A DNA stretch of 45,529 bases from an uncultured Clostridia bacterium (GTDB lineage: Bacteria; Bacillota; Clostridia; Christensenellales; UBA1242). The DNA lies in the NCBI GenBank assembly GCA_944350115.1, contig CALVNZ010000002.1:73939-119467 (forward strand), given 5' to 3'. How positions within the stretch are numbered: the first letter of the stretch is position 1; each line of letters opens with the position of its first letter. Positions 1 through 7,247 of this stretch are shown piece by piece. The translations under genes were made by a program, and so were the position numbers. A model generated the notes under the pieces. The model made no database searches and was not told where the DNA came from. It saw only the letters and a list, made by a program, of their open reading frames with translations.

Positions 1-1
1 A

Positions 2-535
2 AAAGACGACTTATCAGTAAACAATCGTGTCGCAAACATGGCTACAATTTTGTTTAAACAATTAAAAGTTATGCACAAACTTCCAAGAGCCTATGTTAAA
101 CCAATGAGAGTTGCGGCATATATGTTCGACAGTGGAAAGAAAATTTGTTTCGAAGATTATGAAAAACATGGTTTTTATGCAATTTTGAATTCTGGACTTT
201 GTGGAGTCAGCCAAAAAGATTTGCTTTTAGGTGCATTTATTTGTGAGTGTCAAACGTCCGATAATTTCAATCTTTCAAAATGGATGAAATATAAAGATCT
301 TCTCACTGATGAAGACTTGAACGCTGTGAGAAAACTTGGCGTGATTGTCAAATTATCGGCAGCATTAAACAGTTCAAAGAAATTGATTGTGACTGATGTA
401 ATGTGCGATATTTTGGGCGACTCAATTATTATGAAACTTATTGTTAATGGCGATCCAACTTACGAAATTATGCAAGGGATGAAAGTGGCTAGGGATTATC
501 GTAAATTCTTTAAAAAGAATCTTCAATTAATTTAA
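2..535 (+). CDS. Ppx/GppA-type phosphatase, C-terminal fragment (cut by window start)
   Basis: The reading frame is open from the first bases of the window, so the true start lies to the left; the first internal ATG (38) is not a convincing start. The visible ~177 residues resemble the C-terminal HD-like helical domain of the exopolyphosphatase/guanosine pentaphosphatase family: VNNRVANMATILFKQL corresponds to the helix that opens that domain, and MFDSGKKICFEDYEKHGFY sits where the family has its HD-like LHDIG...H segment. The usual His-Asp pair is degraded to FDSG, so hydrolase activity in this domain is doubtful. The N-terminal ASKHA phosphatase domain is not visible. It ends 11 bases before the MreB-like gene and probably forms an operon with it. 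The family call is moderately sure; the substrate (polyP or pppGpp) cannot be told. Confidence 0.62.
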   Translation, partial: KDDLSVNNRVANMATILFKQLKVMHKLPRAYVKPMRVAAYMFDSGKKICFEDYEKHGFYAILNSGLCGVSQKDLLLGAFICECQTSDNFNLSKWMKYKDLLTDEDLNAVRKLGVIVKLSAALNSSKKLIVTDVMCDILGDSIIMKLIVNGDPTYEIMQGMKVARDYRKFFKKNLQLI

Positions 536-546
536 GGAGGTGCAAA

Positions 547-1542
547 GTGCGCTATAAATATGCGATAGAACTTGGCGGTGCTTACACAAACATTTTTATC
601 AGAGGTGATGGCTTTGTTTTAAAAGAGCCAACTTTGCTTGCGGTTGAAAATAGTTTGGAAGGATATAAGGTTAAAGCTGTAGGACAAGATGCAAAAAAAC
701 TTCTTTGGAAGACAACAGATGATGTTGAAATTTTTAATCCTATGGCAAACGGTGTGATTGAAAATTTTGAATATGCACAAATCATGCTTTCTACTTTTTT
801 GAAAAAAGTGGGTTTTAAAAAAGGTGCGAATGTTGTTTGTTTGATTCCATGTGGCTTAAACAAGGAAGACAAAGAAAGTTATTATTCTTTGTTTGAAAAA
901 CTCGGATTTAATGAAGTTTTGCTTGTGCCTTCTGTTATTTGCTCATTAATTGGCTTTGGAGTTAATGTTGCTTCTCCAAAGGCATCGATGCTGGTTGACA
1001 TTGGTGGAACAACAACGGATATCGCAGTTGTCAATCTTGGCTCAATATTGAAAGGCGCAACTCTTGGAATTGGTGGGAAAAGCATAGACATAGCCATTGC
1101 GAACTCTTTGGCACTTGGTAAAGATGGAATATTGATTGGTTTGCCAACTGCTGAAAAAGTTAAAAATGAAATTGGCAGTTTATATAAAAATGACACGCTA
1201 AACATGGAAGTTATGGGGCTTGACATTAAAACCAACACGCCAAAATCCAGAATTGTTTCTTGTGGCGAAATTAGAAGGGTTATTGAAGCATATTTGGAAG
1301 AAGTTGTGAGAACCGTGAATGTTACAATCAACACCTTGCCACCTGAAATTTCAACAGACATAATAAAAAATGGTGTGGTTTTCACAGGGGGAGTTAGCCA
1401 ACTTGCAGGATTTGAAGACTTTTTAAAGAAAAATTTGACTTATAATTTTAAGATCTCACAAGATCCAGAAGATTTGGCAATTTTTGGTGCAGGAAAGCTT
1501 ATTGGTGATGAAGCACTTTTAAAAATTGTTGCTGGAAATTGA
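547..1542 (+). CDS. MreB-like actin-family cell-shape protein
   Basis: This is a 331-residue actin-fold (ASKHA) protein close to the usual MreB/Mbl length. The first phosphate loop is IELGGAYTNIFIRG near residues 7-20, followed by an MreB-like EPTLLAVE segment. NPMANGVIENFEYAQ near residues 65-79 matches the MreB P-M-x-x-G-V-I-x-D-F motif. The second phosphate loop DIGGTTTDIAVV is near 150-161, and the adenosine motif VVFTGGVSQLAGFEDF near 278-293. It should polymerise with ATP under the membrane and guide wall synthesis. The start is GTG with a strong AGGAGG 5 bases upstream. It lies directly before minD and minE, the classic mreB-min order, but mreC, mreD and minC are absent here. Several positions diverge from canonical MreB, so it may be a paralogue rather than the main cell-shape protein. 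Confidence 0.8.
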   Translation: MRYKYAIELGGAYTNIFIRGDGFVLKEPTLLAVENSLEGYKVKAVGQDAKKLLWKTTDDVEIFNPMANGVIENFEYAQIMLSTFLKKVGFKKGANVVCLIPCGLNKEDKESYYSLFEKLGFNEVLLVPSVICSLIGFGVNVASPKASMLVDIGGTTTDIAVVNLGSILKGATLGIGGKSIDIAIANSLALGKDGILIGLPTAEKVKNEIGSLYKNDTLNMEVMGLDIKTNTPKSRIVSCGEIRRVIEAYLEEVVRTVNVTINTLPPEISTDIIKNGVVFTGGVSQLAGFEDFLKKNLTYNFKISQDPEDLAIFGAGKLIGDEALLKIVAGN

Positions 1543-1569
1543 TAAGCACATGTTTTGATTTAACTCGAC

Positions 1570-1613
1570 AAGAAAGAGTGGTTTTTCAACAAAATTATTC
1601 TTTCTTTTTTTTA
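1570..1613 (+). terminator. Possible weak terminator between the mreB-like gene and minD
   Basis: An 8-bp inverted repeat (AAGAAAGA at 1570-1577 and TCTTTCTT at 1599-1606) is followed by a T-run. The 21-base loop and AT-rich stem make it weak, so read-through into minD is likely. Confidence 0.3.
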
Positions 1614-1654
1614 TGCCTATTTGCTAAAATTTTTTTATCTTTATGAGGGGGAAT

Positions 1655-2446
1655 ATGGCAAGAAAAATCGTTTTAACAAGTGGCAAAGGTGGAGTTGGTA
1701 AAACGACCATATGTGCAAATTTAGGCGTGCAACTTGCAAGTTTAGGGTTTAGGACTGTTTTGGTGGATGTTGATATTGGACTTAATAATCTTGATGTTGT
1801 CATGGGACTTGAAAAACAAGTTGTTTTTGACATCACTGATGTCATTATGGGAAAATGTCGTGCAAAGCAAGCGTTGGTTGAAGATTCAAAGTTTCAAAAT
1901 CTTTTTTTGTTGCCATCTTCTCATTACGGCGGGAAAACAAAAATTTTAGGCGAACATGTGAGAAGTGTGCTTAATATGCTTGACTCATCTTTTGATTATA
2001 TTTTGATTGATTGCCCAGCGGGTGTCGATGCTGGTTTTCACAGGGCAGTGTTTTCAGCAAACGAAGCCATTGTTGTCGTCACTCCTCATCTTTCGAGTTT
2101 AAGAGATGCAAACAAGGTTATAGGGCTTTTAAATGAATATGATTTAACAAGCAAAGGACTCGTCATCAATCGAATGAGAGGCGATTTGCTCGCAAGCGGT
2201 GAAATGCTTAAAGTTGAAGATGTCGTCAGAGCGATGCATTTGCCACTTTATGGCGTTATTCCAGAAGATGACGCAATTTCAAGCGCATGCTCGATTGGAG
2301 GTTATTTAAATTCTGTTGATTCTGCAAGAGCTTTTTCTTTGCTTTGTGAAAACATTCACACTGGCACAAAGAAGATTTATGATTGTGAAATGAAATATCG
2401 TGGATTTATGGGCTATTTAAGAAGAAACATAAAAAAGAGGGTGTAA
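1655..2446 (+). CDS. minD: Septum site-determining ATPase MinD
   Basis: MinD is a membrane-bound ATPase that positions the division septum. The deviant Walker A motif SGKGGVGKTT is at residues 9-18, and the switch segment VDVDIGLNNLDVVMG follows the ParA/MinD pattern. IDCPAGVD is the Walker B region. The C-terminus (YRGFMGYLRRNIKKRV) is a basic amphipathic helix of the MinD membrane-targeting type. An in-frame ATG at 1643 exists, but ATG 1655 is preferred: GAGGGGG lies just upstream of it, and the protein then starts with the normal MARKIVLTSGKGG. minE follows after 3 bases. No minC is visible, so inhibition of FtsZ by the classical MinC partner cannot be explained from this locus. Confidence 0.93.
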   Translation: MARKIVLTSGKGGVGKTTICANLGVQLASLGFRTVLVDVDIGLNNLDVVMGLEKQVVFDITDVIMGKCRAKQALVEDSKFQNLFLLPSSHYGGKTKILGEHVRSVLNMLDSSFDYILIDCPAGVDAGFHRAVFSANEAIVVVTPHLSSLRDANKVIGLLNEYDLTSKGLVINRMRGDLLASGEMLKVEDVVRAMHLPLYGVIPEDDAISSACSIGGYLNSVDSARAFSLLCENIHTGTKKIYDCEMKYRGFMGYLRRNIKKRV

Positions 2447-2449
2447 AAT

Positions 2450-2665
2450 ATGAGCAGGCTAGAATCATTGTTGCAAGCAGACAAAAATTATGTGCCGGAA
2501 GAAGTTGTGCTTTTGATGAAAAGTGAAATAAAAAAACTTTTAAAAGAGTTTGTTCTTTTAAATTCAGATGTGAAAATTCGCTTTGTTTCTCACGATGGGA
2601 TAAAGTTTTTTATAGAATTTGAAGCGGAACGCGTCCGTTCTTTTGGCTATATGTCAAGAAAATAA
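2450..2665 (+). CDS. minE: MinE-like topological specificity factor
   Basis: This 71-residue protein (family usually 80-90) sits 3 bases after minD. The segment YVPEEVVLLMKSEIKKLLK matches the MinE central helix (S-P-E-x-L-x-x-M-K-x-E-I-x-x-V-I), and it ends with a beta-strand-like KIRFVSHDGIKFFIEFEAER. MinE stimulates the MinD ATPase and drives its release from the membrane. The N-terminal MinD-interacting/membrane-targeting segment is short and divergent. Position next to minD makes the call much stronger than sequence alone. Confidence 0.78.
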   Translation: MSRLESLLQADKNYVPEEVVLLMKSEIKKLLKEFVLLNSDVKIRFVSHDGIKFFIEFEAERVRSFGYMSRK

Positions 2666-2690
2666 AAAATGCACAGTTTGTGCATTTTTT
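2666..2690. terminator. Bidirectional terminator between minE and degV
   Basis: A perfect stem (AAATGCACA / TGTGCATTT, 3-base loop) is flanked by A-runs on the left and T-runs on the right. It can terminate the min operon on the plus strand and degV on the minus strand. Confidence 0.85.
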
Positions 2691-2705
2691 TATTTTTTAG
2701 TTTTT

Positions 2706-3539
2706 TTATTCAAAATAAACAAGACCATAGCATTTTGGCCCGACATGTGAACCAACAACGCATCCAATGTCGCAAACAACCTGTTCTTTTTGTGTTATGT
2801 CCAAAATAGAACCGTATTTTGTGATGATTTTGTCAATCATTTCAGGGCAATCTGAATGTCCAAAATAAACAGGGAAGGTTTTGTCACGATTTTTTGCTTT
2901 TGTAACTAGATACATCAAAGCTTTAACTTCACCCATAACTTTTGCTTCATTTGTAACTTTGCCACCTGCTAAAGTAATGATTGGTTTAACATTTAACATT
3001 GAACCCATAACTGCACCAGCAGCTGAAAGTCTGCCACTTGCACGCAAGTATTTTAAGTCACCTATAACTGCGACAAGTTTAACTTTTGAAATTAATTCAT
3101 CAAGTTTGTTAATGACACTTGTCAAATCATCATTTTTTTCAATAAATTTTGCAAGTTCAACCAAAATTGCTCCTTGTGCCCATGTTGTAACAGTCGATTG
3201 ACGATAAGTGACATTTTGCATTTTAAGTGCTTGCACAGCACCTTCAACTTGATGAATTGTTGCCGTCATTTCTGATGATATTGTCAAAACGATGACATGT
3301 ACATCAGGTTTATTTACAAATGGAGTCATGATTTCTTCAAATAAAAATTGATTAGGCATGCTTGTCTTTGGAATTAAACCTGTTTCATAAATTTTGTTAT
3401 AAAATTCTTTGGTTTCCAAACCTTGAGGATAAATGTCTTCACCAAAGCGCACTTCAATTGGAACTAATGTTATGTCATATTTTTCTGCTAAATCTTTTGG
3501 AATATCGCAAGATGCGTCAGCGATAAGTTTATATTTCAT
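2706..3539 (-). CDS. DegV family fatty-acid-binding protein
   Basis: The 277-residue product begins KYKLIADASCDIP, the DegV N-terminal strand, and carries the lipid-pocket motifs TSMPN and TISSEMTAT seen in DegV/FakB proteins, plus a C-terminal VGSHVGPKCYGLVYF matching the family's I-G-x-H-x-G-P-G-x-x-G. Members bind a fatty acid and present it to a FakA kinase for phosphorylation; no fakA is in this window. ATG 3539 is chosen over an upstream ATG (3644), because GAGGAG lies 7 bases before it and the extra 35 residues would be unlike the family and run towards the tRNA terminator. A perfect 15-bp palindrome lies in the leader and may be an operator. Confidence 0.9.
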   Translation of the reverse strand: MKYKLIADASCDIPKDLAEKYDITLVPIEVRFGEDIYPQGLETKEFYNKIYETGLIPKTSMPNQFLFEEIMTPFVNKPDVHVIVLTISSEMTATIHQVEGAVQALKMQNVTYRQSTVTTWAQGAILVELAKFIEKNDDLTSVINKLDELISKVKLVAVIGDLKYLRASGRLSAAGAVMGSMLNVKPIITLAGGKVTNEAKVMGEVKALMYLVTKAKNRDKTFPVYFGHSDCPEMIDKIITKYGSILDITQKEQVVCDIGCVVGSHVGPKCYGLVYFE

Positions 3540-3554
3540 ATTTTTCTCCTCTAA

Positions 3555-3569
3555 TGTAATTAAATTACA
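3555..3569. promoter_or_regulatory. 15-bp perfect palindrome in the degV leader (candidate operator)
   Basis: TGTAATT-A-AATTACA is a perfect dyad between the degV ribosome binding site and a TATACT-like -10 on the minus strand. Its size and position fit a repressor site. The regulator is unknown. Confidence 0.4.
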
Positions 3570-3628
3570 CATATAGTATAACAAAAACATTTTCAAACGC
3601 AAAATAATTAAACAAAATTTAAAGTAAC

Positions 3629-3649
3629 AAAAAAAAGCGCCCACGCGCT
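3629..3649 (-). terminator. Terminator for the tRNA-Leu transcript
   Basis: On the minus strand AGCGC-GTGG-GCGCT is followed by a run of T. It lies 7 bases past the CCA end of the truncated tRNA-Leu copy, which suggests that this partial copy marks the original 3' flank of the tRNA gene. Confidence 0.8.
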
Positions 3650-3652
3650 ATT

Positions 3653-3725
3653 ATCTGGTGCCGCTGGTGGGAGTCGAACCCACATGAAGTTGCCCTCAAC
3701 GGATTTTGAGTCCGTCGCGTCTGCC
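3653..3725 (-). pseudogene. Partial tRNA-Leu(CAA): duplicated 3' part
   Basis: These 73 bases are identical to 3866-3938 of the complete tRNA-Leu gene. They cover the anticodon arm, variable arm, T arm, acceptor 3' strand, encoded CCA and 4 bases beyond it. The 5' acceptor strand and most of the D arm are replaced by unrelated sequence, so it cannot fold as a tRNA. The arrangement is that of an attachment-site duplication left by integration at a tRNA 3' end, with the terminator kept on the truncated side. Partial tandem duplication is the alternative. Confidence 0.85.
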
Positions 3726-3779
3726 TGCGTCACAAACTTCGCTCTTGCTTGTTTGCCTGACGGCAAAAAAAAGCACCAT

Positions 3780-3830
3780 CGCTCGTTTGTTCCTTTTCCC
3801 CAAAAATGATTAACATTTTCGGGGACCCCG
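3780..3830. repeat. Inverted repeat inside the spacer between the two tRNA-Leu copies
   Basis: The 140-base spacer (3726-3865) holds an almost perfect dyad: TCCCCAAAAATG and CATTTTCGGGGA around a 5-base loop, one G/A mismatch. It has no T-run in either direction, so it does not look like a terminator. A 19-base stretch at 3834-3851 also resembles the tRNA's own 5' end, read on the opposite strand. No gene is visible in the spacer. Confidence 0.45.
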
Positions 3831-3868
3831 ATAGTGCGGAATGCCATACGCTTAATAATATGATCATC

Positions 3869-3954
3869 TGGTGCCGCTGGTGGGAGTCGAACCCACATGA
3901 AGTTGCCCTCAACGGATTTTGAGTCCGTCGCGTCTGCCATTCCGCCACAGCGGC
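3869..3954 (-). tRNA. tRNA-Leu(CAA)
   Basis: This is a complete class II tRNA on the minus strand. The 7-bp acceptor stem GCCGCTG/CAGCGGC is perfect, A is the discriminator base, and CCA is encoded. The anticodon loop CUCAAAA gives anticodon CAA (codon UUG). The long variable arm (TTGAGGGCAACTTCA region) and a T loop containing GGTTCGACTCC are present. It is expressed from a clear promoter just upstream (3973-4001). Its 3' 73 bases are repeated at 3653-3725. Confidence 0.95.
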
Positions 3955-3972
3955 ATTTTTCAATGCCTTATC

Positions 3973-4001
3973 ATTTTATCATATCTTTTATTTTTTTTCA
4001 A
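3973..4001 (-). promoter_or_regulatory. Promoter of tRNA-Leu
   Basis: On the minus strand TTGAAA (3996-4001) and TAAAAT (3973-3978) are separated by 17 bases, with the mature tRNA 5' end 19 bases downstream of the -10 box. Confidence 0.75.
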
Positions 4002-4372
4002 CTCTTTTAATCATTTTTTTTATTTACTTTTATTTTCAAAATTTCTTCTAAAATTTAAATGTTTTGCCGTCAAAACATTGCCAAAACATTGTCAATATGT
4101 CGTCAAAATTCGACAAATTTGTAAAAAAATCGCAAAAACTAAAAAAAACTTGGCATTTCAATTTGACTATTATTTAAGTCAATTTTATAATTTTTTTGTA
4201 TAACGCGAAAACCAATTTAACTTTTGCGCAGAAGTTTTAAATTGTTGTTCCAGTTTTACGCAAAAATCTAACTACTATAATCTTTTTATAAAAAACTTAA
4301 TAAAAATTTGGCCTTAAGTTAGGTTATAGCATTTTTATTGCAAAAATATTAATTAAAGGGGAAAATTAAAAT
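4002..4372. other. Non-coding AT-rich stretch between tRNA-Leu and the sigma-like gene
   Basis: No gene is supported here. The stretch contains a tandem CAAAACATTG pair (4071-4080 and 4082-4091), a TTTTGCG/CGCAAAA inverted repeat about 30 bases apart near 4222-4265, and a TATAAT at 4276-4281 without a good -35 box. A ribosome binding site AAAGGGG at about 4356-4362 serves the next gene. Confidence 0.45.
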
Positions 4373-4888
4373 ATGCAAAATCATGTTTGGGGCAAAACTT
4401 TGCTTTCGGTTTATCGTTATTTAGAAAGGATTGCAGATGCAATCGACAACATTATTGAAAAAAAAGCTGTTCAAACATCTTCCATGCTTGGAAGTGATGC
4501 TTTGACGCATAACACGCTTGCTTTGGCTAATAAAATCATCGACTTGTCAGAAAGAAAAGTTAAACTTATTAACATAAAATTACTAATTGAAAAAGCACTT
4601 TCTTCAATGGATGAAAAAGGCGCTAAAATTTTAATTTTAAAATATTTTGATAATTTGCCTTGTGAAGAAATTTTAAAGACTTTAAATCTTTCACGAAGAA
4701 CATATTTTAGACGCATTGGCGAGATGGAAGGCGCTTTTGAAGCACAATGCGCGATGTTTGGTTTTCCTATGGAAAGACTTGACAGTTATCTTGCAAGTGA
4801 AAGTTGGATTGTCAGTGTTAAGGAAAAATTCTTAAAAAGCAATAAAGACGAAAAAGTTGTTTTTGTCAAAGAACGCATTTGTTTATAA
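4373..4888 (+). CDS. Sigma-region-4-like / phage late-regulator-like DNA-binding protein
   Basis: The 171-residue protein is mostly helical. A helix-turn-helix resembling sigma-70 region 4 is visible near residues 85-120: ILKYFDNLPCEEILKTLNLS followed by RRTYFRRIGEM. Such small proteins commonly act as activators of phage packaging or late genes (ArpU/RinA type) and often sit just before a terminase gene; here a terminase large subunit lies 0.8 kb downstream. I cannot assign it to a named family with certainty. The start has AAAGGGG about 10 bases upstream. Its TAA is shared with the convergent next gene: both stop codons lie in the palindrome TTATAA (4883-4888). Confidence 0.6.
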   Translation: MQNHVWGKTLLSVYRYLERIADAIDNIIEKKAVQTSSMLGSDALTHNTLALANKIIDLSERKVKLINIKLLIEKALSSMDEKGAKILILKYFDNLPCEEILKTLNLSRRTYFRRIGEMEGAFEAQCAMFGFPMERLDSYLASESWIVSVKEKFLKSNKDEKVVFVKERICL

Positions 4889-5659
4889 ATCATCTTCATT
4901 AAATTCGTAATAGTCTTTTGATTTCCTTGCAAATATTTTACCCCTAGGTTTTTTAAGCTTTTTGGAAGGACTTAACAGAAGATAGAGAATGATCAGACAT
5001 GGCAAACTTACAGCCAAAATTATGATAGCTTTAACTGTGTCACTCAAACCACCGGCGTTTATTGATGAAGTTGAAAAGACAAGTTCGTTTGTAATTTCTG
5101 GAAAATATTCGGTGTTCTCTGTGAAAGACTCAAATCCGTCACAATAATATGAAAAAGCATAACCATAAGATGTTTGACCATTTGTTGTGATTTTTGAATA
5201 ATACCATGCGTTAGAAGAATTAGGGAAAGGCTCTTCTCCAATTTGTATGCCATAAAGTGTGTAAGAATCTAAAAAGTTTAATTTTCCTAAAATTGTGCTT
5301 TCATATGACGTTTTTTCATAAAAATTTAATCCATTATCGTTAAAAACTCTAAAAGTTTCATTTGGGAAGGGTGAAGTTGGCGTTCCGTCCATTGGTGTGA
5401 CTTCATCTTTTTTTACATAACCAGACAGGTCTTGATATTTTGCTTTATAAAAATTTTCTCCAGCGTTGTCGTAAAGTATTACAAAATATGATGAAGGAAT
5501 GGTGAAAAGACCAAATTCTTCGTTGGGTTGAGAATAGAATTTTGCTTCTTGTAATACTTTTGCATAATAACTTTTTGTTTCGTCTGCATGAGCTATGACG
5601 AAATCTGTCGTTGGAAAAAATATGACAAAAGATATCAATGCGATAATTAATTTTTTCAT
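4883..5659 (-). CDS. Secreted/membrane protein with SH3-like repeats and C-terminal anchor
   Basis: This 258-residue protein has an N-terminal signal peptide (KKLIIALISFVIFFP, cleavage likely near AHA-DE). Two domains of about 60-70 residues follow, each with the start of a bacterial SH3-like barrel (AKFYSQPN and LNFYEKTSYESTILGKL). A single membrane helix near residues 212-230 (AIIILAVSLPCLIILYLLL) and a basic then acidic cytoplasmic tail complete it. It would sit outside the cell facing the wall. It lies convergent to the sigma-like gene, overlapping by 6 bases, and divergent from the terminase gene. There is no clear ribosome binding site; TAAAAT lies exactly 6 bases before the ATG, suggesting a leaderless transcript, although the -35 is poor. 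Function unknown. Confidence 0.7.
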   Translation of the reverse strand: MKKLIIALISFVIFFPTTDFVIAHADETKSYYAKVLQEAKFYSQPNEEFGLFTIPSSYFVILYDNAGENFYKAKYQDLSGYVKKDEVTPMDGTPTSPFPNETFRVFNDNGLNFYEKTSYESTILGKLNFLDSYTLYGIQIGEEPFPNSSNAWYYSKITTNGQTSYGYAFSYYCDGFESFTENTEYFPEITNELVFSTSSINAGGLSDTVKAIIILAVSLPCLIILYLLLSPSKKLKKPRGKIFARKSKDYYEFNEDDL

Positions 5660-5722
5660 AGTTCAATTTTAAAACTAAAATATTTAAAAGGAAACGATTA
5701 TTCTGTCAATTATGGAGGAGTG

Positions 5723-7156
5723 ATGTCAGATATTATAGAAAAACTTGAGTTAGTCAACAGAGAAATTGCTCGTAGATTGCCAAATAAAAATTTGGCAGAT
5801 TACAACACTGGCAAAAAGATTCATTTAAAACAGCTTGCTTTTCATAAATGTCCAAAACGCAATCGTTGGGTTTTTGGTGGAAACAGAAGTGGGAAAAGTG
5901 AATGTGGGGCAGTGGAAACTATTTATTTGGCTAGAGGCATCCATCCTTTTCGTAAAAACAAAAAAGACATCAGTGGTTGGGTGGTTTCTCTTTCAAAACA
6001 AGTTCAGCGTGATGTGGCACAAGAAAAAATTTTGAGATATTTGAATTCTTCGTGGATTGAAAAAATTGTTATGCAAAGCGGAAGTGAAGGGTCCCCAGAA
6101 ACTGGCATTATTGATTTCATTTTGCTCAAAAATGTTTTTGGTGGCGTTAGTAAAATCGGCTTTAAAAGTTGTGACCAAGGCCGAGAAAAATTTCAAGGCG
6201 CTTCTCTTGATTTTGTGTGGTTTGATGAAGAACCACCTTTTGAAATTTACAGAGAATGTCAAATGCGAGTTTTGGATAGGCAAGGTGATATATTTGGAAC
6301 GATGACGCCACTTAAAGGTTTAAGTTGGGTTTACAATGAAATTTATTTGAATTGTCATGCTTCGCCCGAAGTTTGGTGTGAGCACATGCAATGGGAAGAC
6401 AATCCATTTATTTCTCAAGAAGAAATAAAACTTTTGTCACAATCTATGTCCGAAGATGAACTTGAATCTAGAAAATTTGGAAAATTCACCGCTTTGGGTG
6501 GGCTCGTTTATCCGGAATTTGACGAAAGCGTGCATGTGATTGATCCTTTTGATGTTCCTATTGAATGGCAGGACAATATTTCGATTGACCCTGGTTTAAA
6601 CAATCCGCTGTCTGCACATTTTTACGCTGTTGATTTTGATGGAAATATTTATGTCATTGCAGAGCATTTCGAAGCAAAAAAAGATGTGGAATATCATGCG
6701 GGCAAACTAAAAGAAATTGCTAAAAAACTCAACTGGCATTTTTCAAATGATGGAAGACTTGTCGCGCTTATTGACAGTGCAGCTTCGCAACGGACTTTGG
6801 CTAGCCAAAAAAGTGTGGTTGATTTGTTTTATGAAAACGGAATTTTAGTAAATCCAAAAGTCAACAAAGATATGTTCTCTGGCATTTCAACTGTCAAAAG
6901 ATATTTAAAAGATGGAGAAGGAAAAGCACATTTGTTCATATTTAAAAACTGCGTGAATTTAATTCAAGAATTTAAAACTTATTTTTGGGGCGATGAAGAC
7001 AGTCCTATAAAAAAAGATGATCATGCTTTAGACGAATTAAGATATTATCTTATGTCGAAACCATTGCCTCACAAACCTATGCAAAACAAAAGTTTAATAG
7101 AAAAAGACAAAGAAAAACTTATAAGGAAATTGCGATACAATCGTTTTGGTAGATGA
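5723..7156 (+). CDS. Phage terminase large subunit (orphan, apparently intact)
   Basis: This 477-residue protein has all the key parts of a TerL DNA-packaging motor. Walker A GGNRSGKS is at residues 52-59, and Walker B with catalytic acid LDFVWFDEE at 162-170. A coupling motif FGTMTP follows near 191-196. A C-terminal RNase H-like nuclease carries acidic residues D289 (SIDPG), D351 (ALIDSA) and DDHALDE at 432-438. In phages it cuts the genome and pumps it into the capsid with the portal. ATG 5723 is preferred over GTG 5720, because GGAGGAG ends 2 bases before it. No portal, capsid, small terminase or integrase gene is nearby. It is either the last piece of a decayed prophage or a retained, possibly repurposed gene. 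Intact motifs argue for recent arrival or selection. Confidence 0.88.
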   Translation: MSDIIEKLELVNREIARRLPNKNLADYNTGKKIHLKQLAFHKCPKRNRWVFGGNRSGKSECGAVETIYLARGIHPFRKNKKDISGWVVSLSKQVQRDVAQEKILRYLNSSWIEKIVMQSGSEGSPETGIIDFILLKNVFGGVSKIGFKSCDQGREKFQGASLDFVWFDEEPPFEIYRECQMRVLDRQGDIFGTMTPLKGLSWVYNEIYLNCHASPEVWCEHMQWEDNPFISQEEIKLLSQSMSEDELESRKFGKFTALGGLVYPEFDESVHVIDPFDVPIEWQDNISIDPGLNNPLSAHFYAVDFDGNIYVIAEHFEAKKDVEYHAGKLKEIAKKLNWHFSNDGRLVALIDSAASQRTLASQKSVVDLFYENGILVNPKVNKDMFSGISTVKRYLKDGEGKAHLFIFKNCVNLIQEFKTYFWGDEDSPIKKDDHALDELRYYLMSKPLPHKPMQNKSLIEKDKEKLIRKLRYNRFGR

Positions 7157-7247
7157 AATATTTTTCAAAAATTGTAGAAAATAATAGAAACAACTAAAAT
7201 TGTTTGGAAAAATAAATAAAATATGATAAATTTAACATAGTTAAAAT

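Noticed and set aside
882..1385. Long antisense ORFs inside mreB-like, clpC, valS, MacB-like and other genes
   Set aside because: They mirror the codon pattern of the sense genes, lack ribosome binding sites and show no recognisable domains.
3540..3644. Longer DegV start at 3644
   Set aside because: The extra residues are hydrophobic and unlike the family. They run through the promoter and leader palindrome, and a strong ribosome binding site lies before 3539.
3608..3963. Two long minus-strand ORFs through the tRNA-Leu copies (DATDSKSVEGNFMWVRLPPAAP repeated)
   Set aside because: They are translations of tRNA sequence and its duplicate; this is a familiar false ORF pattern and no ribosome binding site is present.
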